Positions 1-10,851 of a stretch of DNA of 64,000 nt are shown piece after piece. The notes under the pieces are model-generated. The model worked only from the letters and a program-made list of their open reading frames with translations. It was not told the origin of the DNA and ran no database searches. Each line of letters opens with the position of its first letter. Positions within the stretch are counted from its first letter, which is position 1. The stretch comes from Globodera rostochiensis. Taxonomy: Eukaryota; Nematoda; Chromadorea; Rhabditida; Heteroderidae. The position numbers and the translations under genes are program-made. The stretch spans positions 186,001 through 250,000 of the forward strand of contig JAEVLN010000039.1 of NCBI GenBank assembly GCA_018350325.1, in the 5' to 3' direction.

Positions 1-544
1 CGAATCTCCATGAAGGAGGTGTCTGATCAGGTTGGTGCTATTATCTGTTTTGATCAGTATCAAAAGTTATGCTTGAATGAATTTTTTCGGAATTTTGAAA
101 TGTTTATAAAAAAAGAGTTCTGGCCTTTACAAAATCTGACCCTATATTTTTGTTTGCAAAATTTCAAAATTGATAATTCAAAAAGACAATTAATATTTTT
201 CACCAACAAGTGTTTATACAAATAATTAGCCTACAACAACATTTTCAATTCAAAGTCTTAAATTTTGTGAAAAATGTGAGGCTCACATAAAACGTTAGGC
301 AAGAAGGCAGCACTACAAATTAAGTCAGGGCAAATGATATTGCCCATTGATTTTCTAAATAAAATTACTTATTTATGTTGTAAGTGAATTGCAAAATATT
401 CAATAAATGCAAAATGAAAAAATGGATAAATTATGGCAAAATGTTTATTATTTAATGCATCAATGTTGATTTAAAAAAATGGTCGAAGACTTTATTCGGG
501 AGTTGGGTTCAAAAATTTTATTGAAAAAACTCAATTCATTTTAT
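1..544. other. AT-rich stretch, no gene seen
   Basis: I see no coding region, RNA gene or clear repeat here. The 71-codon open frame from position 10 lacks compositional or family support and is treated as chance. Confidence 0.5.
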
Positions 545-566
545 CTCAAACTTGGGTAATTAAACC
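545..566 (-). other. Exact SL1 spliced-leader sequence
   Basis: Read on the minus strand these 22 bases equal the nematode SL1 leader. In a true SL RNA gene the leader is followed at once by a GT splice donor. Here it is followed by ATAAAATGAATTGAG, so this is not an intact SL RNA gene. The arrangement, leader joined directly to a short AT-rich stretch and an ATG, is what a reverse-transcribed trans-spliced mRNA would leave. The downstream frame stops after two codons, so no gene can be named. A chance match of this length is very unlikely. Confidence 0.8.
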
Positions 567-835
567 GATATTTTACACAAAATGGGGGTTCGGGCCCAAC
601 AAAATTTTCACAATTGTGTGCCCTCAAATCGGAATTGTTCAAAAAGCACAAAAAATTATTGAAATCTCAAAAATCTCATTTCATTTTTCGAGATTCTTGA
701 TCAAAATCTCGATCGGTTCTCAAGTCCTTTATTTCAAATGCTCTCCAAATTTCGAGTTTTCAATTTCATGAATTTGGTGTAAAATTCTCTTCCACAGAAT
801 GGCCATTGACAGAATTTGGATGCAATTGTTGTCGT
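567..835. other. AT-rich stretch, no gene seen
   Basis: This lies between the SL1 match and the 3' exon of the first family copy. Positions 780-835 are the decayed remainder of that exon beyond its frameshift. Confidence 0.4.
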
Positions 836-1530
836 TTAAATTGCTTTTTTCCAAATATACAAAGTGGCTCTGCAGATTTTCAGCATTTTGGCAACTTTCT
901 CATCACTGATTTTAGGATTTTTGGCCTTAATTTCATAATAACGTTTGATCAATTCCTTTTGTTCGCTGGCTTTTGGATTTCTTCGACTTAAGCAAAATTC
1001 TTTTTTCCATTGGTTTAATGTGCAAACATTTACACCAAAACTTTCAGCAATTTCTTTGTCTATTTCTTTGCATGATTTTTTGTCCTCACCAGCAGAATAA
1101 TCACTTTTCATTTGCATTAACTTTTTCACAATTTTAAGCTTTTCATCGTCCGAGTAATTTAGCTCTAAAGAACCAAAAAAATTCAAAAAAGTAAATTATT
1201 GTGTGTTTAATTCTGAATTGAAAGTTGATTGTCCTATTCACTTTTTGCTCCCAATAAACCTATCTTATTAAATTTCTTATATTGGTAAAGTTGTGGAAGA
1301 ATTTGTACCTCTCAATTAAACAAATACCATTAAAATTCCTCTTACACCCTCTAAAACGCAAATTTGAAAACTTTTTGACGAAAACTCTATTAGTTAGGTG
1401 CTTTGGACTGAAGTGGAGACTCAGCTGCCCACCTCATAAAAATGGTGAGTCAAAACTTTTTCAAAATTAATTTTGGCCTCAAAATTAGGATTCCTCCCCG
1501 TCCACTGAATGTTCTGAAAAATAATTTACA

Positions 1531-1599
1531 TGGTCGGGGGTTTGAACCCCAACTAAAACCTTTCCCACCCATAGCACTAACCACTACACCATTGGATGG
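1531..1599 (-). other. tRNA-like module (A and B boxes)
   Basis: On the minus strand an A-box-like TGGTGTAGTGG is followed about 40 bases later by a B-box-like GGTTCAAACCC. Its T-arm has a good five-pair stem around the TTCAAAC loop. The acceptor and anticodon stems do not fold well, so this is a tRNA-derived module or pseudogene. Related modules lie at 13690-13765 and 31195-31262. Confidence 0.45.
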
Positions 1600-1614
1600 A
1601 AAGTGGCAATATGC

Positions 1615-2167
1615 CAGGGTTCCCAAATGAAAATTTTCAAAAGCCTCATTTGGCAGGCAAAAAAACCTCATTTGGGACCAAAAAACCTCATTTTGCTAAA
1701 ATTATGTTTTTTTTTGCGCGCGGTTTTCCCAAATACTTTTTTTATTGGGGGTGGGGGGGGGGGGGGTCGGCGGTGCCGATAGGCGCCGCCGAGAAAATTT
1801 TTCGCATTTTTTACTCGATTTATTAAGCAATTGCAACTAAATTTGCAGAAGATGTGATGCTTTTTTGCTTTAAAAAAATTGAAAATGAGGTTTTTTTATT
1901 AAGAAAATTCCCAATTATTTCAAACCGGAACACGCTTTTTCATTAAAAATGAAAATACACAGAAAAAAATGGGAAAACATTACGCCAAATATTCAAAATT
2001 TAATAGAAATTTACCATTTATCAGTGAAATTTCTAAAAAGCCTCAAAAAACCTCATCAAACTTCAAAAAACCACAAAATGAGGCTAAACCTCATTTTAAA
2101 AATTTAGCCTCATTGGACTATCAAAAAACCACAAAATGAGGCTAAAACCTCAGATTTGGGAACCCTG
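1615..2167. mobile_element. hAT-like non-autonomous inverted-repeat element
   Basis: The left end CAGGGTTCCCAAATG is mirrored by the right end CAGATTTGGGAACCCTG. The flanks CAATATGC (1607-1614) and CAATATCC (2168-2175) match at 7 of 8 positions, as an old 8-bp target duplication of a hAT element would. There is no transposase frame. The interior holds a poly-G run and many copies of CCTCATTTTG-type sequence. Confidence 0.7.
1768..1791. repeat. GC-rich near-palindrome
   Basis: CGGCGGTGCCGATAGGCGCC and the following bases read almost the same on both strands. They stand out in AT-rich surroundings inside the hAT-like element. Close relatives occur at 4834-4854, 4971-4994 and 19931-19954. Confidence 0.5.
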
Positions 2168-2189
2168 CAATATCCTTTACTAAATTTAA

Positions 2190-2390
2190 TACTTGCAGGA
2201 TCCGCAGTCAAATTTGCGGATCCTGTTGCAGGATTGAAATTCAAAATTGTTTGCAGGACCGGACCCTGCAGGATTGCAAATCCTGCAATCCTGCAAAAGC
2301 CCAAAAAGTGCAGGATTGCGGTCGAATCCTGCAAAATCCTGCGCAGGATCCGGTCCTGCGCCGGACTTCAATCCTGATCCGGGAAATCGG
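2190..2390. repeat. CTGCAGGAT-rich interspersed repeat
   Basis: About 200 bases are dominated by GCAGGATTG, AATCCTGCA and GGATCCG words on both strands, giving many overlapping small palindromes. The edge sequence CCGGGCTCTAATACTAATT resembles a transposon terminus also hinted at near 23200. I see no coding content, and the open frames here are by-products of the repeat. Confidence 0.5.
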
Positions 2391-3092
2391 ACATGTATTT
2401 CCGGAAAAGCCGGGCTCTAATACTAATTAACCTATAAAATTGGTTTTCTACCAAAAGGAAAAAAGGTACAAAACTATTTTCTTAGAGATTTTTAGTAAAA
2501 TTTAAGAATAAATCTCACTGGTTTGGCCAAGTTCACTTTTCCACCTGTAAATTGTTCTTAAACCGATGCCCAACAATTTCGCGACAGTTTCATTTATTTG
2601 ATTGGGATAAGAGTTTTTGAATCCGTCCCGCTTTAACTCGGCTTTTATTTGATCAAATTTTTCTATTAAATTTTTTCGCTCATTTTTTGGATTTCTTTGA
2701 TTTGCGTGGAATTTGTCACCAATTTTACGTTTTCGCTCATCTTTAGCAATCTCTGTGAGAGGAGGATTCTGGCCAATTGAATTGGGTTCAATTTGTCCAG
2801 AGTGATCAGACTCTGTGAGAATGGGATTCTGATCAGTTGAATTGGATTCAATTTGTCCAAGCTGATCAATTGAATTGGGTTCAATTTGTCCAATTTGGGT
2901 GTTCTGTCGGTCGATTTGGTGATGGACAATTGGCGCCGACGTTTTCAAATCTTCGGCGACTTCATCTTTGTCCCACCAGCCTTCTCCGAATATTTCATCA
3001 AATGTTTTGAGCTCCAATTTTACGGATTCGGCTTTGTCCAGTGAATTTGTTGCGAATAATAAGGCCAAAATTAAAATCCAAAAATATTCCAT

Positions 3093-3893
3093 TTTATTTT
3101 GTTAAGATAATCTCTGAATTTAGGGGTATTTACTGTTATAAAATTCCAATTATTTTATAATTTAAACGGAAAATTTTAAAGGAAAAAATTGTCAACAATT
3201 TTTGTGTTAAGTAAATTTCTCTTAAATTTTCTTAAATTTAAAAAAATAATAAATATTCACAAACTTTATTTCTACCCCTAATAATAAATATTATTAGGCA
3301 AAATTATTGAAAGTAATAAATGATAGCCCACTGAAATGCGCAATCATATTCTTTAAACCGGGACCAAATCAATATTATTGACATCTCTCATAAACATTAA
3401 ATTGCTACAAATATGTAATGACAATTTTATAAATTGGCGATTAATTGTAAACTATTTATCTTCATTTTATAAAAATGGAGTATCGGTTGTGAATGGAACA
3501 GCTAAAAATGAAAAAACTTTTTAAATTACCGGGCACGCCCTGGGGGCCTAGACCTAAATACTATTTATTATTAGCGGCTATATTTATAGGCAAATGCCTA
3601 TTTTTCTGAGAACTTTGCTCATTGAGTAAGCACAAAAATCCATTTTTAGCTTTTTTTGGAGCTTCTAGAGGGGTTTTTACACTGTCTTTTTTGCCCTATT
3701 TTGGCTTTTTGTCAATGACCCGCCGGGATGCGATCAGATTTTGGTACCAGAAATTGTCGGTAAATTTTTTTGTTGTTGTTTTGTGCCTATTTCAAAAATT
3801 GCTTATTTAGGCGCATATTTTTTTTGTTGTATTTTTCTTGCTTAAAAGTAGCAGAACCATCGATAGATATGAATACATAAAGGCTTCAATGCT
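3093..3893. other. Upstream flank of copy A, no gene seen
   Basis: The sequence is AT-rich and contains remnants of the conserved upstream block of the HTH-repeat family: TGATAGCCCACTGAAATG near 3320 and TTGTGAATGG near 3488. No gene is supported. Confidence 0.4.
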
Positions 3894-4034
3894 AACATAG
3901 GCATGACCCCTACAAACAACTGCTTTCGATGTGGAGAACTACATTGCGCACAAGGTGTCTAAATCAACCGCATCTGCAGGAACTGTAACCGATCACCCAT
4001 CAAAAAAACAAAAAGGCAAAAAAACCTAAATTAA
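3894..4034 (+). pseudogene. Possible CCHC-like zinc-knuckle fragment
   Basis: One frame reads CFRCGELHCAQG, then a stop, then CRNCNR. The spacing of cysteines and the histidine is like retroelement Gag zinc knuckles, and the in-frame stop marks it as decayed. Nothing flanking it could be assigned to the same element, so the call is weak. Confidence 0.25.
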
Positions 4035-5378
4035 ATGCTGTGTTTCTTTAGACCTAAAAATTAAAAATTTTTCAAAAAAGTCTCGAGTATCGAGTCTCGA
4101 CTAGAGAAAAGTTGTGAGTTATTCTCGACAATGGAGCGGACGCCAACTTGATCAAAGAAAGACTTGAGTGCGGATTTTTAGGGACTAAAAACTCCAAAAT
4201 AGGGGCTAAAAACTCCAAAAAATGGCAAAATAGGGACTAAAAAAGAGTGCTAAAACTGACTAAATACAGTCAATTTTTGCGTAAAACCCTTCAAGTTGTC
4301 TATCTTTATTATTTTCCTCTAAACTATTTTTCACGTTTTAGAAAATTATATAAAAAATATCAGATAAAAAATTTTAGAGAAAATGTTGATCTTTGGGGGT
4401 GGATTTTTGTTCAAGAAAAAGTCTGTTTTAGGAGTGCATTTTTGAATAGAAAAAATTTTGATTTTAAGGGTACATTTCTCGTTTTTTTTTTTGCATTTTC
4501 CTTAAGAAATTTTTTAAAATATTGCATTTTTAAAATTTTGGCAAAAAGTGCCAAAATAGGGACTAAAAACGGCGAAATAGGGATTTATTCTAAAAAAGGC
4601 CGAAATAGGGATTTTAGGGACTACAAAGTCGCTCTAATTCAAAAATTTTTCGAAAGTAATACTATTTCTGGGCTTCTCTCGCCAATTCTACTCCCAAAAT
4701 TAAATTTATTTATTAATAATTTAATAATTAGTTCCTACAAATCAGCACTCAGAAAACTTTATAAAATGGTGATTTTTTTGCAAATTATTTAACGACATTT
4801 TTTAACTGAATCAATTAGACTTTCATTTTTATCCGGCGGCGCCTATAGGCAGGCACACCCGCTCCTTCCTACTCTTAAAAAGCGTAAAAAATTATTGCAT
4901 TTTTAAAATTTTTGGTAAAACCCAAAAAATACGCTCCTAAAATTAAACTGTTTTGAAAAATTGTTGTCCCTATGGCGCCTGTAGGCACCACTGGTCCCCT
5001 ACAAAACCCTCTAATAAAAATTGCGAAAATTTTCATAATTTCCCAAATTTTTGGACCCAAAAAATTAAAAAAATTTTCAAAAAAATCTAGAGTATCGAGT
5101 TTCGACTCGAGAAAAGTCCTGTGTTTTATGAATAAAGTCTTTGTATCGAGTCTCGGGGTCATGTCTCGGTATCGAGTATCGGGAAATTTCTGGTCTCGTG
5201 CATCACTAGTAGTGACGTCATCGCGCTAACTAAATTTAAAAAAATACATATTTTTAGTGAATAACTTTAATTGTCAGTATATGAAAATGAAAAATAAGCA
5301 GCGTTCTGCTGCGGATACAGCCGAAAGATAGGAAGAAATCGTTAACAAATTTTGAGTTTTTTCATAATCATTGACCAT
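4035..5378. repeat. Degenerate repeat region, no gene seen
   Basis: TCGAGTATCGAGTCTCGA-type words occur at both ends (about 4080 and 5085-5180), with AGGGACTAAAAA repeats at 4180-4620. GC-rich near-palindromes lie at 4834-4854 and 4971-4994. The end near 5190-5213, read on the minus strand as TAGTGATGCACGAGACCAG, looks like a transposon terminus. The 181-codon frame at 4247-4792 is low-complexity and probably spurious. Confidence 0.4.
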
Positions 5379-5739
5379 TCATTTATTTCCAAAGTTCGAG
5401 TTCTCAATTTCATTTTGTTTGCTGTAGGGGTATTTATTTGGTGCTGAAAAAGAATATTTAATCTTATAAATTAAATAATAAAATTGGGTTCGAAATACAC
5501 ATCGGTTTGGCCATCGTTTCCATTTATAAATTGGACTCTGTGAGAGGAGGATTCTGATCAGTTGTGAAATCTTCGGCTTCATCTTTGTCCAACCATTCAT
5601 CTACGAATAATTCGTCAAATGTTTGGAATGGCAATTCCTCCAATTGGACGGATTCGGTGTCGACTTTAAAAAAATTAAACAAAATTTTTTTACAAATTTG
5701 GGCGCAGGAAGGGAGGCAAAGCAAAAATATGAAAGTCAC
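5379..5739 (-). pseudogene. HTH-repeat family copy B, internally deleted
   Basis: The acidic motif is present (FDELFVDEWLDKDEAEDF). The coding sequence then jumps from the TTDQNPPLTES region straight to a fragment of the last HTH unit of exon 1 (IYKWKR). Almost all three HTH units are gone. The N-terminus differs from other copies: hydrophobic, but without the FWILIL core. It stops at 5524 and is taken as a dead copy. Confidence 0.6.
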
Positions 5740-6099
5740 AAAACAAATAAATGCATTTTAAAAATTTCCGATCGCTTCCATTAGAGACCGGATGATCAGA
5801 ATTACAAGGCCAAATATATTATTTTGCCCAGACTCTTCTCCAAGAGCCAACAAACTTTCCAGCAAGCAAATAAACAAATTTAAATCTTGAACTTTATCGA
5901 ATTTGTCACCCTTTGGCCCGTCACGTCACTCCGATATTGCCCAACATTGGAGCCCAAAACTGCCACGGAATTTTCTTTCTCATTTTTTTTTGCAGAACAC
6001 TTTTGCTTGGTTGATGGTTTTCCGAACTTTGAGAGTATGACAATTGTACTTGTGTATTTTTGACAAATCTAGACTTGGCTCATAAAATCCACAAAACAA
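5740..6099. other. No gene seen; short family-unrelated homology
   Basis: Around 6065-6090 the minus strand reads GTGGATTTTATGAGCCAAG, which closely matches the segment just 3' of the collagen gene (about 8605-8630). The two stretches are probably remnants of one repeat. Nothing else is recognisable. Confidence 0.3.
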
Positions 6100-6670
6100 A
6101 AAATATGCCAAAAATATCGAAATATGCACCAAAATTTATATGCAAAAATGCCGAAATATGCACCAAATATGCCCTAATAAAATGCCAAAAAGGCCGACAT
6201 ATGCACCAATATATACCAAAAAATGCCAACATTTGCACCAAAATATGCCAAAAAAGCCGAAATATGCCCTAATATATGCCAAAAAATGCCAACATTTGCA
6301 CCAAAATATGCCAAAAAGGCCGAAATATGCACCAAAATATGCCCTAATATATGCCAAAAAATGCCAATATTTGCACCAAAATATGCCAAAAAGGCCGAAA
6401 TATGCACCAAAATATGCCCCAATATATGCCAAAAAATGCCAACATTTGCACCAAAATATGCCAAAAAGGCCGAAATATGCACCAAAATATATATGCCAAA
6501 AATGCCGACATATGCACCAAAATGTATATGCAAAAAATGCCGACATATATGCCAAAAAATGCCCCAATATATGCCAAAAAATGCTAACATTTGCATCAAA
6601 ACATGCCAAAAATGCCGAAATATGCACCAAAATGTATATGCAAAAAATGCCGAGGTGCACCAAATATTTA
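6100..6670. repeat. Tandem AT-rich minisatellite (ATATGCCAAAAAATGCC)
   Basis: Roughly 70-base units made of ATATGCCAAAAAATGCCAAC, ATTTGCACCAAA and AAAGGCCGAAATATGCACC words repeat about seven times. Every frame on both strands stays open for long stretches because the units lack stops, so the 140-177 codon frames are artefacts. Short stretches of the same words occur at 16680-16790 and 23655-23715. Confidence 0.9.
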
Positions 6671-6871
6671 TAAATAATTTATTCCATAGTGATAAGCGTG
6701 ATATGTAACAGTAAAATAAATAATCTTTGCATCCAAAAATACGGATATGCGGAACCGCAACGTCATTTGTGCCACCCGCACTGATAATGAAGGCATTTAA
6801 ATTATAATGAAAATTAATTTTAATTATAATTTTAAAACAAAGAAAGATTTTAATTACAAATCATTGCTCAT

Positions 6872-7859
6872 TTAAATACTTCCCGAATTTGAGTGCCCAA
6901 TTTCCTGAACATTTGCCGCGGCATTCTCTTCCACAGAATGTCCACCGACAAAAATTGGGTGAAATTGCTGTCGTTTAAATTGCCTTTTCCATCTAAACAA
7001 AGTGCTTGTTCCAATTTTGAACATTTTGGCAATGTTCTCGTCACTAATTTTAGGATTTTGGTCCTTAATTTCATAATATTGTTTCATTAATTCCTTTTGT
7101 TCGCTTTGGGCGTACATATGGTTTGGTTCTGTAAAATAATTTTTAATTTTATTTAAATAATAATTTGGGCTTGAAATACTCACTGGATTGGCCATGTTCA
7201 CTTTTCCAATTGTAAATTGTTTTAAAACTGAGGCCCAATTCTTTTGCGACAGTTTTATCTAATTCATTTTTAAATGAATTTTTGAATCCGTTCCGCATTA
7301 ATTCGGCTTTCATTTGATCAAATTTCTCTATCAAAATTTTTCGCTCATTTTTTGGATTTCTTTGACTTAAGCCAAATTCATTTTTCCATTTATATATTTT
7401 TGAGCGATTTACTTTTAAATGTTTAGCAATTATTTCCTCAATTTGAACCCATTCTTTTTTCGAATATTTTCCTTTTTTCTTAAAATCGTCTTTCATTTCG
7501 TAGAATTTGCCAACTATTTTAAGTTTTTCGTTTGAAGTAATTTCTTTGATTATTTCGTTCTGTTCTTCACCATTTTTGGCATTATCAGAGTGATCAGACT
7601 CTGTTAGAGTAGGATTCTGATCAGTTGAATTGGGTTCAATTTGTCCAATTTGGGTGTTCTGCCGGTCGATTTGGTGATGGACATTTTGTCCAAAGTTTGT
7701 TGGCGCCGGCGTTTTCAATTCTTCGGCTGCACCTTTGTCCCACCAGCCTTCTCCGAATATTTCATCAAATGTTTTGAGCTCCAATTTTACGGATTTGGCT
7801 TTGTCCAGGGAATTTGATGCAAATAATGACACGAAAATTAAAATCAAAAACTTATTCAT
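6872..7859 (-). CDS. Secreted-looking HTH-repeat protein, copy C (intact)
   Basis: Two exons, 7859-7184 and 7128-6872, joined GTGAGT...TTACAG, give about 310 residues without interruption. Residues 1-20 are hydrophobic (MNKFLILIFVSLFASNSLDK), like a signal peptide. Next come the acidic FDEIFGEGWWDKG motif, one GQIEPNSTDQ repeat, and three HTH-like units of about 55 residues. Their recognition-helix parts are HLKVNRSKIYKWK, ELGLSFKTIYNWK and MFKIGTSTLFRWK. I chose the start at the hydrophobic segment; the open frame runs further upstream to 8030. HTH units suggest nucleic-acid binding, whereas the N-terminus suggests secretion. The function is unknown. Confidence 0.8.
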
Positions 7860-8079
7860 CTTGGGATAATTGTTGGGATTTATATGAGAATATTTGTAAT
7901 GAAATAAAATAACTAAAATGGTGAAATTTTTTTTGCCCAAATAAATGCATATAAAAAAATTCGTTGGAGTCCTGAATTTAGGACATTTATATGTAATTAA
8001 TTCAGACATTGATATGGGGAAATTTGTCAATTATTTTTATTAGTGAATTTCTGTCAAAATGTTCTTAGATTTTAAGAAT

Positions 8080-8280
8080 AATATATTTACAAAATCTACA
8101 TAAATATTATTTTGAAGTGATTGGAAGTAATAATGACAGCCTACAATTGAAATGTGAATTCATATAATCATATTTCTCACGCAAATCAATATTCCTGGCA
8201 TCTCATAAATATTTTTCCCTATAAAATCATGATTCTATGAATGGCAATCGATTGCAAATAGCTAAAAAAATATATTAAAT
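8080..8280 (-). promoter_or_regulatory. Conserved upstream block of family copy C
   Basis: This block, 220-420 bases before the start codon, closely matches the one upstream of copy D (about 12920-13135). It contains an ATCGATTGCCATTCAT word, TATAAAATCATG-like stretches and an AATATTGATTTG word. Versions occur before copies K, L and M. Conservation of non-coding sequence across copies may reflect shared promoters or simply the extent of the duplicated unit. Confidence 0.45.
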
Positions 8281-8473
8281 AATTTAAACCTTAGCGTGTT
8301 ATGTATCCTAAGTGTAGGTTACGGGCACTAACCGCTAGGAAATCGATTAGACTGAAATACACTTCTTAGCTTTTTTCCTTGGAATTTTTTTTTGGCATTT
8401 GTCCCTTTTTGGCATTTTCCACTATGCAATTTTCCATCTTGAACTTTGAATTTAATTCATTATTGTGTCAGCG

Positions 8474-8705
8474 TTAGTTTTTGACCGGTTGATTTGTGAA
8501 CAAATTTGGCGAAGTGATTTGAACTTTGTTGTATTTCCAGCTAAAATTTACGGCATTTGCGTCTCTAACATTGCTCAATTGTATTCCGTCTATTTTGGAT
8601 AAGCCAAGACTTGGCACATAAAATCCACCAAATTTAAACACTTTGAATAAACGATATTCTGAACCCCTATTTTGATCATTCTGATCATATAATTCTGAAA
8701 TTGGA
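8474..8705 (-). other. Coding-like stretch 3' of the collagen gene
   Basis: An open frame runs 77 codons past the collagen stop, in another frame, with balanced composition (FKVFKFGGFYVPSLGLSK). I do not recognise a family. It could be a gene fragment or an open 3' UTR. Part of it has a relative at 6065-6090. Confidence 0.2.
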
Positions 8706-10261
8706 TTAGCGGCGCGTGCCGTCCTCGAAGAACACGCCGCCGTCGATGGCACAGTATTTGGGGCAAATTCCCTTGAAGCCGGAGCCGCCCAGCTGTCCAA
8801 GCGGTCCCAGTGGGCCTGGCGCGCCTTCTGGCCCAGGCGCGCCCTCTGGTCCGACGGGGCCTTAAAACATTCAATTTTTCCAAAAGTTTGCCGCGATTCT
8901 CCTGATCTTCTTTTACCTTTAGGTCCAGGCGCTCCGGGCTTGCCAGCCGAACCCGGATGCCCAGGCGGTCCCGGTGGCCCGTGCGGGCCTTGCTCTCCTA
9001 AAAATTAAAAAAAATATATTAAAAATAAGAGAAAAACGGGCCTGGTGGTCCTTGCTCGCCGGGCACCACTGGCTGGTTCGGCGCTGGTGGGCCGGCCCTG
9101 AAAATAATGGTTGTATCACTGCATTTCAAATGCCGAGTTTTGAAGTGTGACGACGGTTACAGTAAGAGTTGGGTACTTTTTGTGTACGGTACTTACTCTC
9201 CGAGCTGGCCAACTGGGCCCTTCTCGCCGGGGGGTCCGGGTGCTCCTTTTGGTCCTTGTTCGCCGGGCACGCCCTCGGGGCCTGGACGTCCGGACGATCC
9301 CTCTAGAAATTGGAAATTTTCTCAATCTTAAAACTTATAAGTTCTCACCGCTTCCAATCTCTCCGGGCGGACCCAGCTCTCCGGCCGGTCCAGGCGGACC
9401 CTGTGGGCATCGAGGGCATGGCGGTGGGGTGGCCTCACCTTGGAGTTAAAGTTAGCTAGATTCGCAATTTGAAAAACTCACAGATTGCAGGTCCGGCGCC
9501 GGTTGCTCCGGGCACTCCGGGCGCGCCCGGCTTCCCAGGCTTTCCGTGCCGACCAGGGCGTCCCGGCGTGCCGGCTGGGCCTGGCGCGCAGCAGGGCTTG
9601 CACGCTCCGCCGCTCGCAGCCGAGTGTCCGCCTCCGGCGCGGCCAAGGGATGCGCCGGAGGGGCCACCGCCGGATGACGAGCCGGCGGCGTGCGCCTCAT
9701 AGCCTGCTTGGCGCGCCGTGCGGTTGCCAGGCATGACAAAGGGTGCGCTCTTCAGCACCTCAACCTCGTGAAAGATGTCGGATGAGGAGCCCTGAAATTT
9801 GGGGTTCAAAGCTGCTAACACAGAGCTCCCTGCTCTTCAAAATAAAGCATAATTCTCAACAAAAAAAACTTTTTTAAATTCAAAATTGGCTGAAATTTTT
9901 GAGCAATGTTTCCACTACTAACGGAAATCCATGGCTAGATGGAGAACACAAAATTTCACCACTAAGATTGATTTTTTGAAAAATTTGGGCTTTTGGATTT
10001 TTTTTAAAAAAAAAAAACCGGGTGTGGTCTTGTCCTACCCTATTTCAGAGCATTAAAAAAAACAGAACGCCTGAGGAAATTCTTGGAAATTTCACGGACC
10101 TGGCACAACACCATGTCCTGGTTGAGCTGGTGTCGCACATGGCTCACATAGTTGTACATCAACGGCAGCGTGATGAACGCGGCAACCACGGAGGCCAGGG
10201 AGAAGGTCAGCGCCGAATAGGCGACAAATTTGTACGCCTTCACTTGCGTGTCGTAGTTCAT
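8706..10261 (-). CDS. Nematode cuticle collagen
   Basis: Seven exons (10261-10100, 9791-9482, 9438-9349, 9302-9197, 9097-9042, 8997-8917, 8860-8706) total 960 bases, 319 residues. Residues 1-54 are the N-terminal cuticle-collagen block with a transmembrane segment (KAYKFVAYSALTFSLASVV...ITLPLMYNYV). A linker with GGACKPCC and a first Gly-X-Y block follow. The CPRCPQGPPG knot leads into the main Gly-X-Y domain, and the C-terminus is ICPKYCAIDGGVFFEDGTRR. Such collagens trimerise in the hypodermis secretory path and form cuticle. The reading register across exons 5-6 requires a GC donor. A TTTCAAAAAATGCAG acceptor-like site 17 bases before the ATG may take a spliced leader or a 5' exon. Confidence 0.92.
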
Positions 10262-10718
10262 GGCGCAAATGAGTGGGCCTGCATTTTTTGAAAGAATAGG
10301 GAAAATGTAATATTTAAAAAAAACATTTTTTAAACTTCTCAAATTATGGGACATTTAGGGCTCATGAATGCCCTCCAGGGACAAAATGATCGAATCAGAA
10401 TGAACACGGCTTAGTGGCCTAATTTTTTCATCTATTTATTAAAAAAAAATTTAAAACAGCAAAAAAATCTCAAAAATTTTCTCTGAATTCATCAAAACAT
10501 TTTGTTTGTTTTTGATGTAAAGAACAATATATTTGCTAAATGTAAGCAGCTTCAATTAGTGCTATAATTACTGGATATTTGAGTGATTGTGCCCCGAGGC
10601 ATCGCAATTGCCCCCCTGAGGGCACGCTTTGCTTAATTCTGCCTCCTTAGAAGCACTCAAAAGATGGAAATGAATGAGGTGGATGTGTGTGTGCTGAGCG
10701 TGTCTACGATCGGGTCCC

Positions 10719-10726
10719 TATTTATA
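10719..10726 (-). promoter_or_regulatory. Candidate TATA box of the collagen gene
   Basis: TATAAATA in a GC-rich setting on the minus strand, about 460 bases upstream of the collagen ATG. The spacing implies a long leader, an upstream exon or trans-splicing. There is no other evidence. Confidence 0.35.
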
Positions 10727-10851
10727 GGGGGACGGGCCGGGCTGCAGCCTGGCCCAATCTGTTGTTGTCGACGATGAAATGATGATGATGATGATGAATG
10801 AAGAGGAGAGGAAGACGACGAAGATTGATGATTACTCCAAGTCCATTTTTT
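10727..10851. other. GC-rich flank with GATGATG microsatellite
   Basis: Positions 10773-10800 hold a short ATG/GAT trinucleotide run. The surrounding composition (10.7-11.6 kb) is clearly more GC-rich than the neighbourhood, fitting a 5' regulatory region of the collagen gene. No exon is recognised. Confidence 0.4.

Larger units (their letters stand above)
836..3092 (-). pseudogene. HTH-repeat family copy A, broken
   Basis: The first exon (3092-2519) starts with a hydrophobic segment (MEYFWILILALLFATNSLDK). The acidic FDEIFGEGWW motif, short QIEPNS repeats and one HTH-like unit (VAKLLG...IYRWK) follow, ending at a GTGAGA donor. One complete HTH unit is missing: the KFHA of unit 1 is joined straight to the linker before unit 2. 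The second exon (about 1164-836) opens after CTTTAG and holds two HTH-like units. It shifts frame in an A-run just after WKK, so the usual C-terminal tail is lost. The 1.35 kb between the exons holds a tRNA-like module, a hAT-like element and a CTGCAGG-rich patch, so the intron has been expanded by insertions. Confidence 0.7.

Noticed and set aside
4247..4792. 181-codon plus-strand frame
   Set aside because: Phe/Lys/Leu-rich composition typical of AT-rich non-coding DNA, and it overlaps AGGGACTAAAAA repeats.
6136..6708. Overlapping 140-177 codon frames on both strands
   Set aside because: Products of the AT-rich tandem repeat: both strands and several frames stay open together.
9107..9821. 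Plus- and minus-strand open frames of 70-120 codons across the collagen gene
   Set aside because: They are antisense or out-of-frame shadows of GC-rich Gly-X-Y coding sequence.
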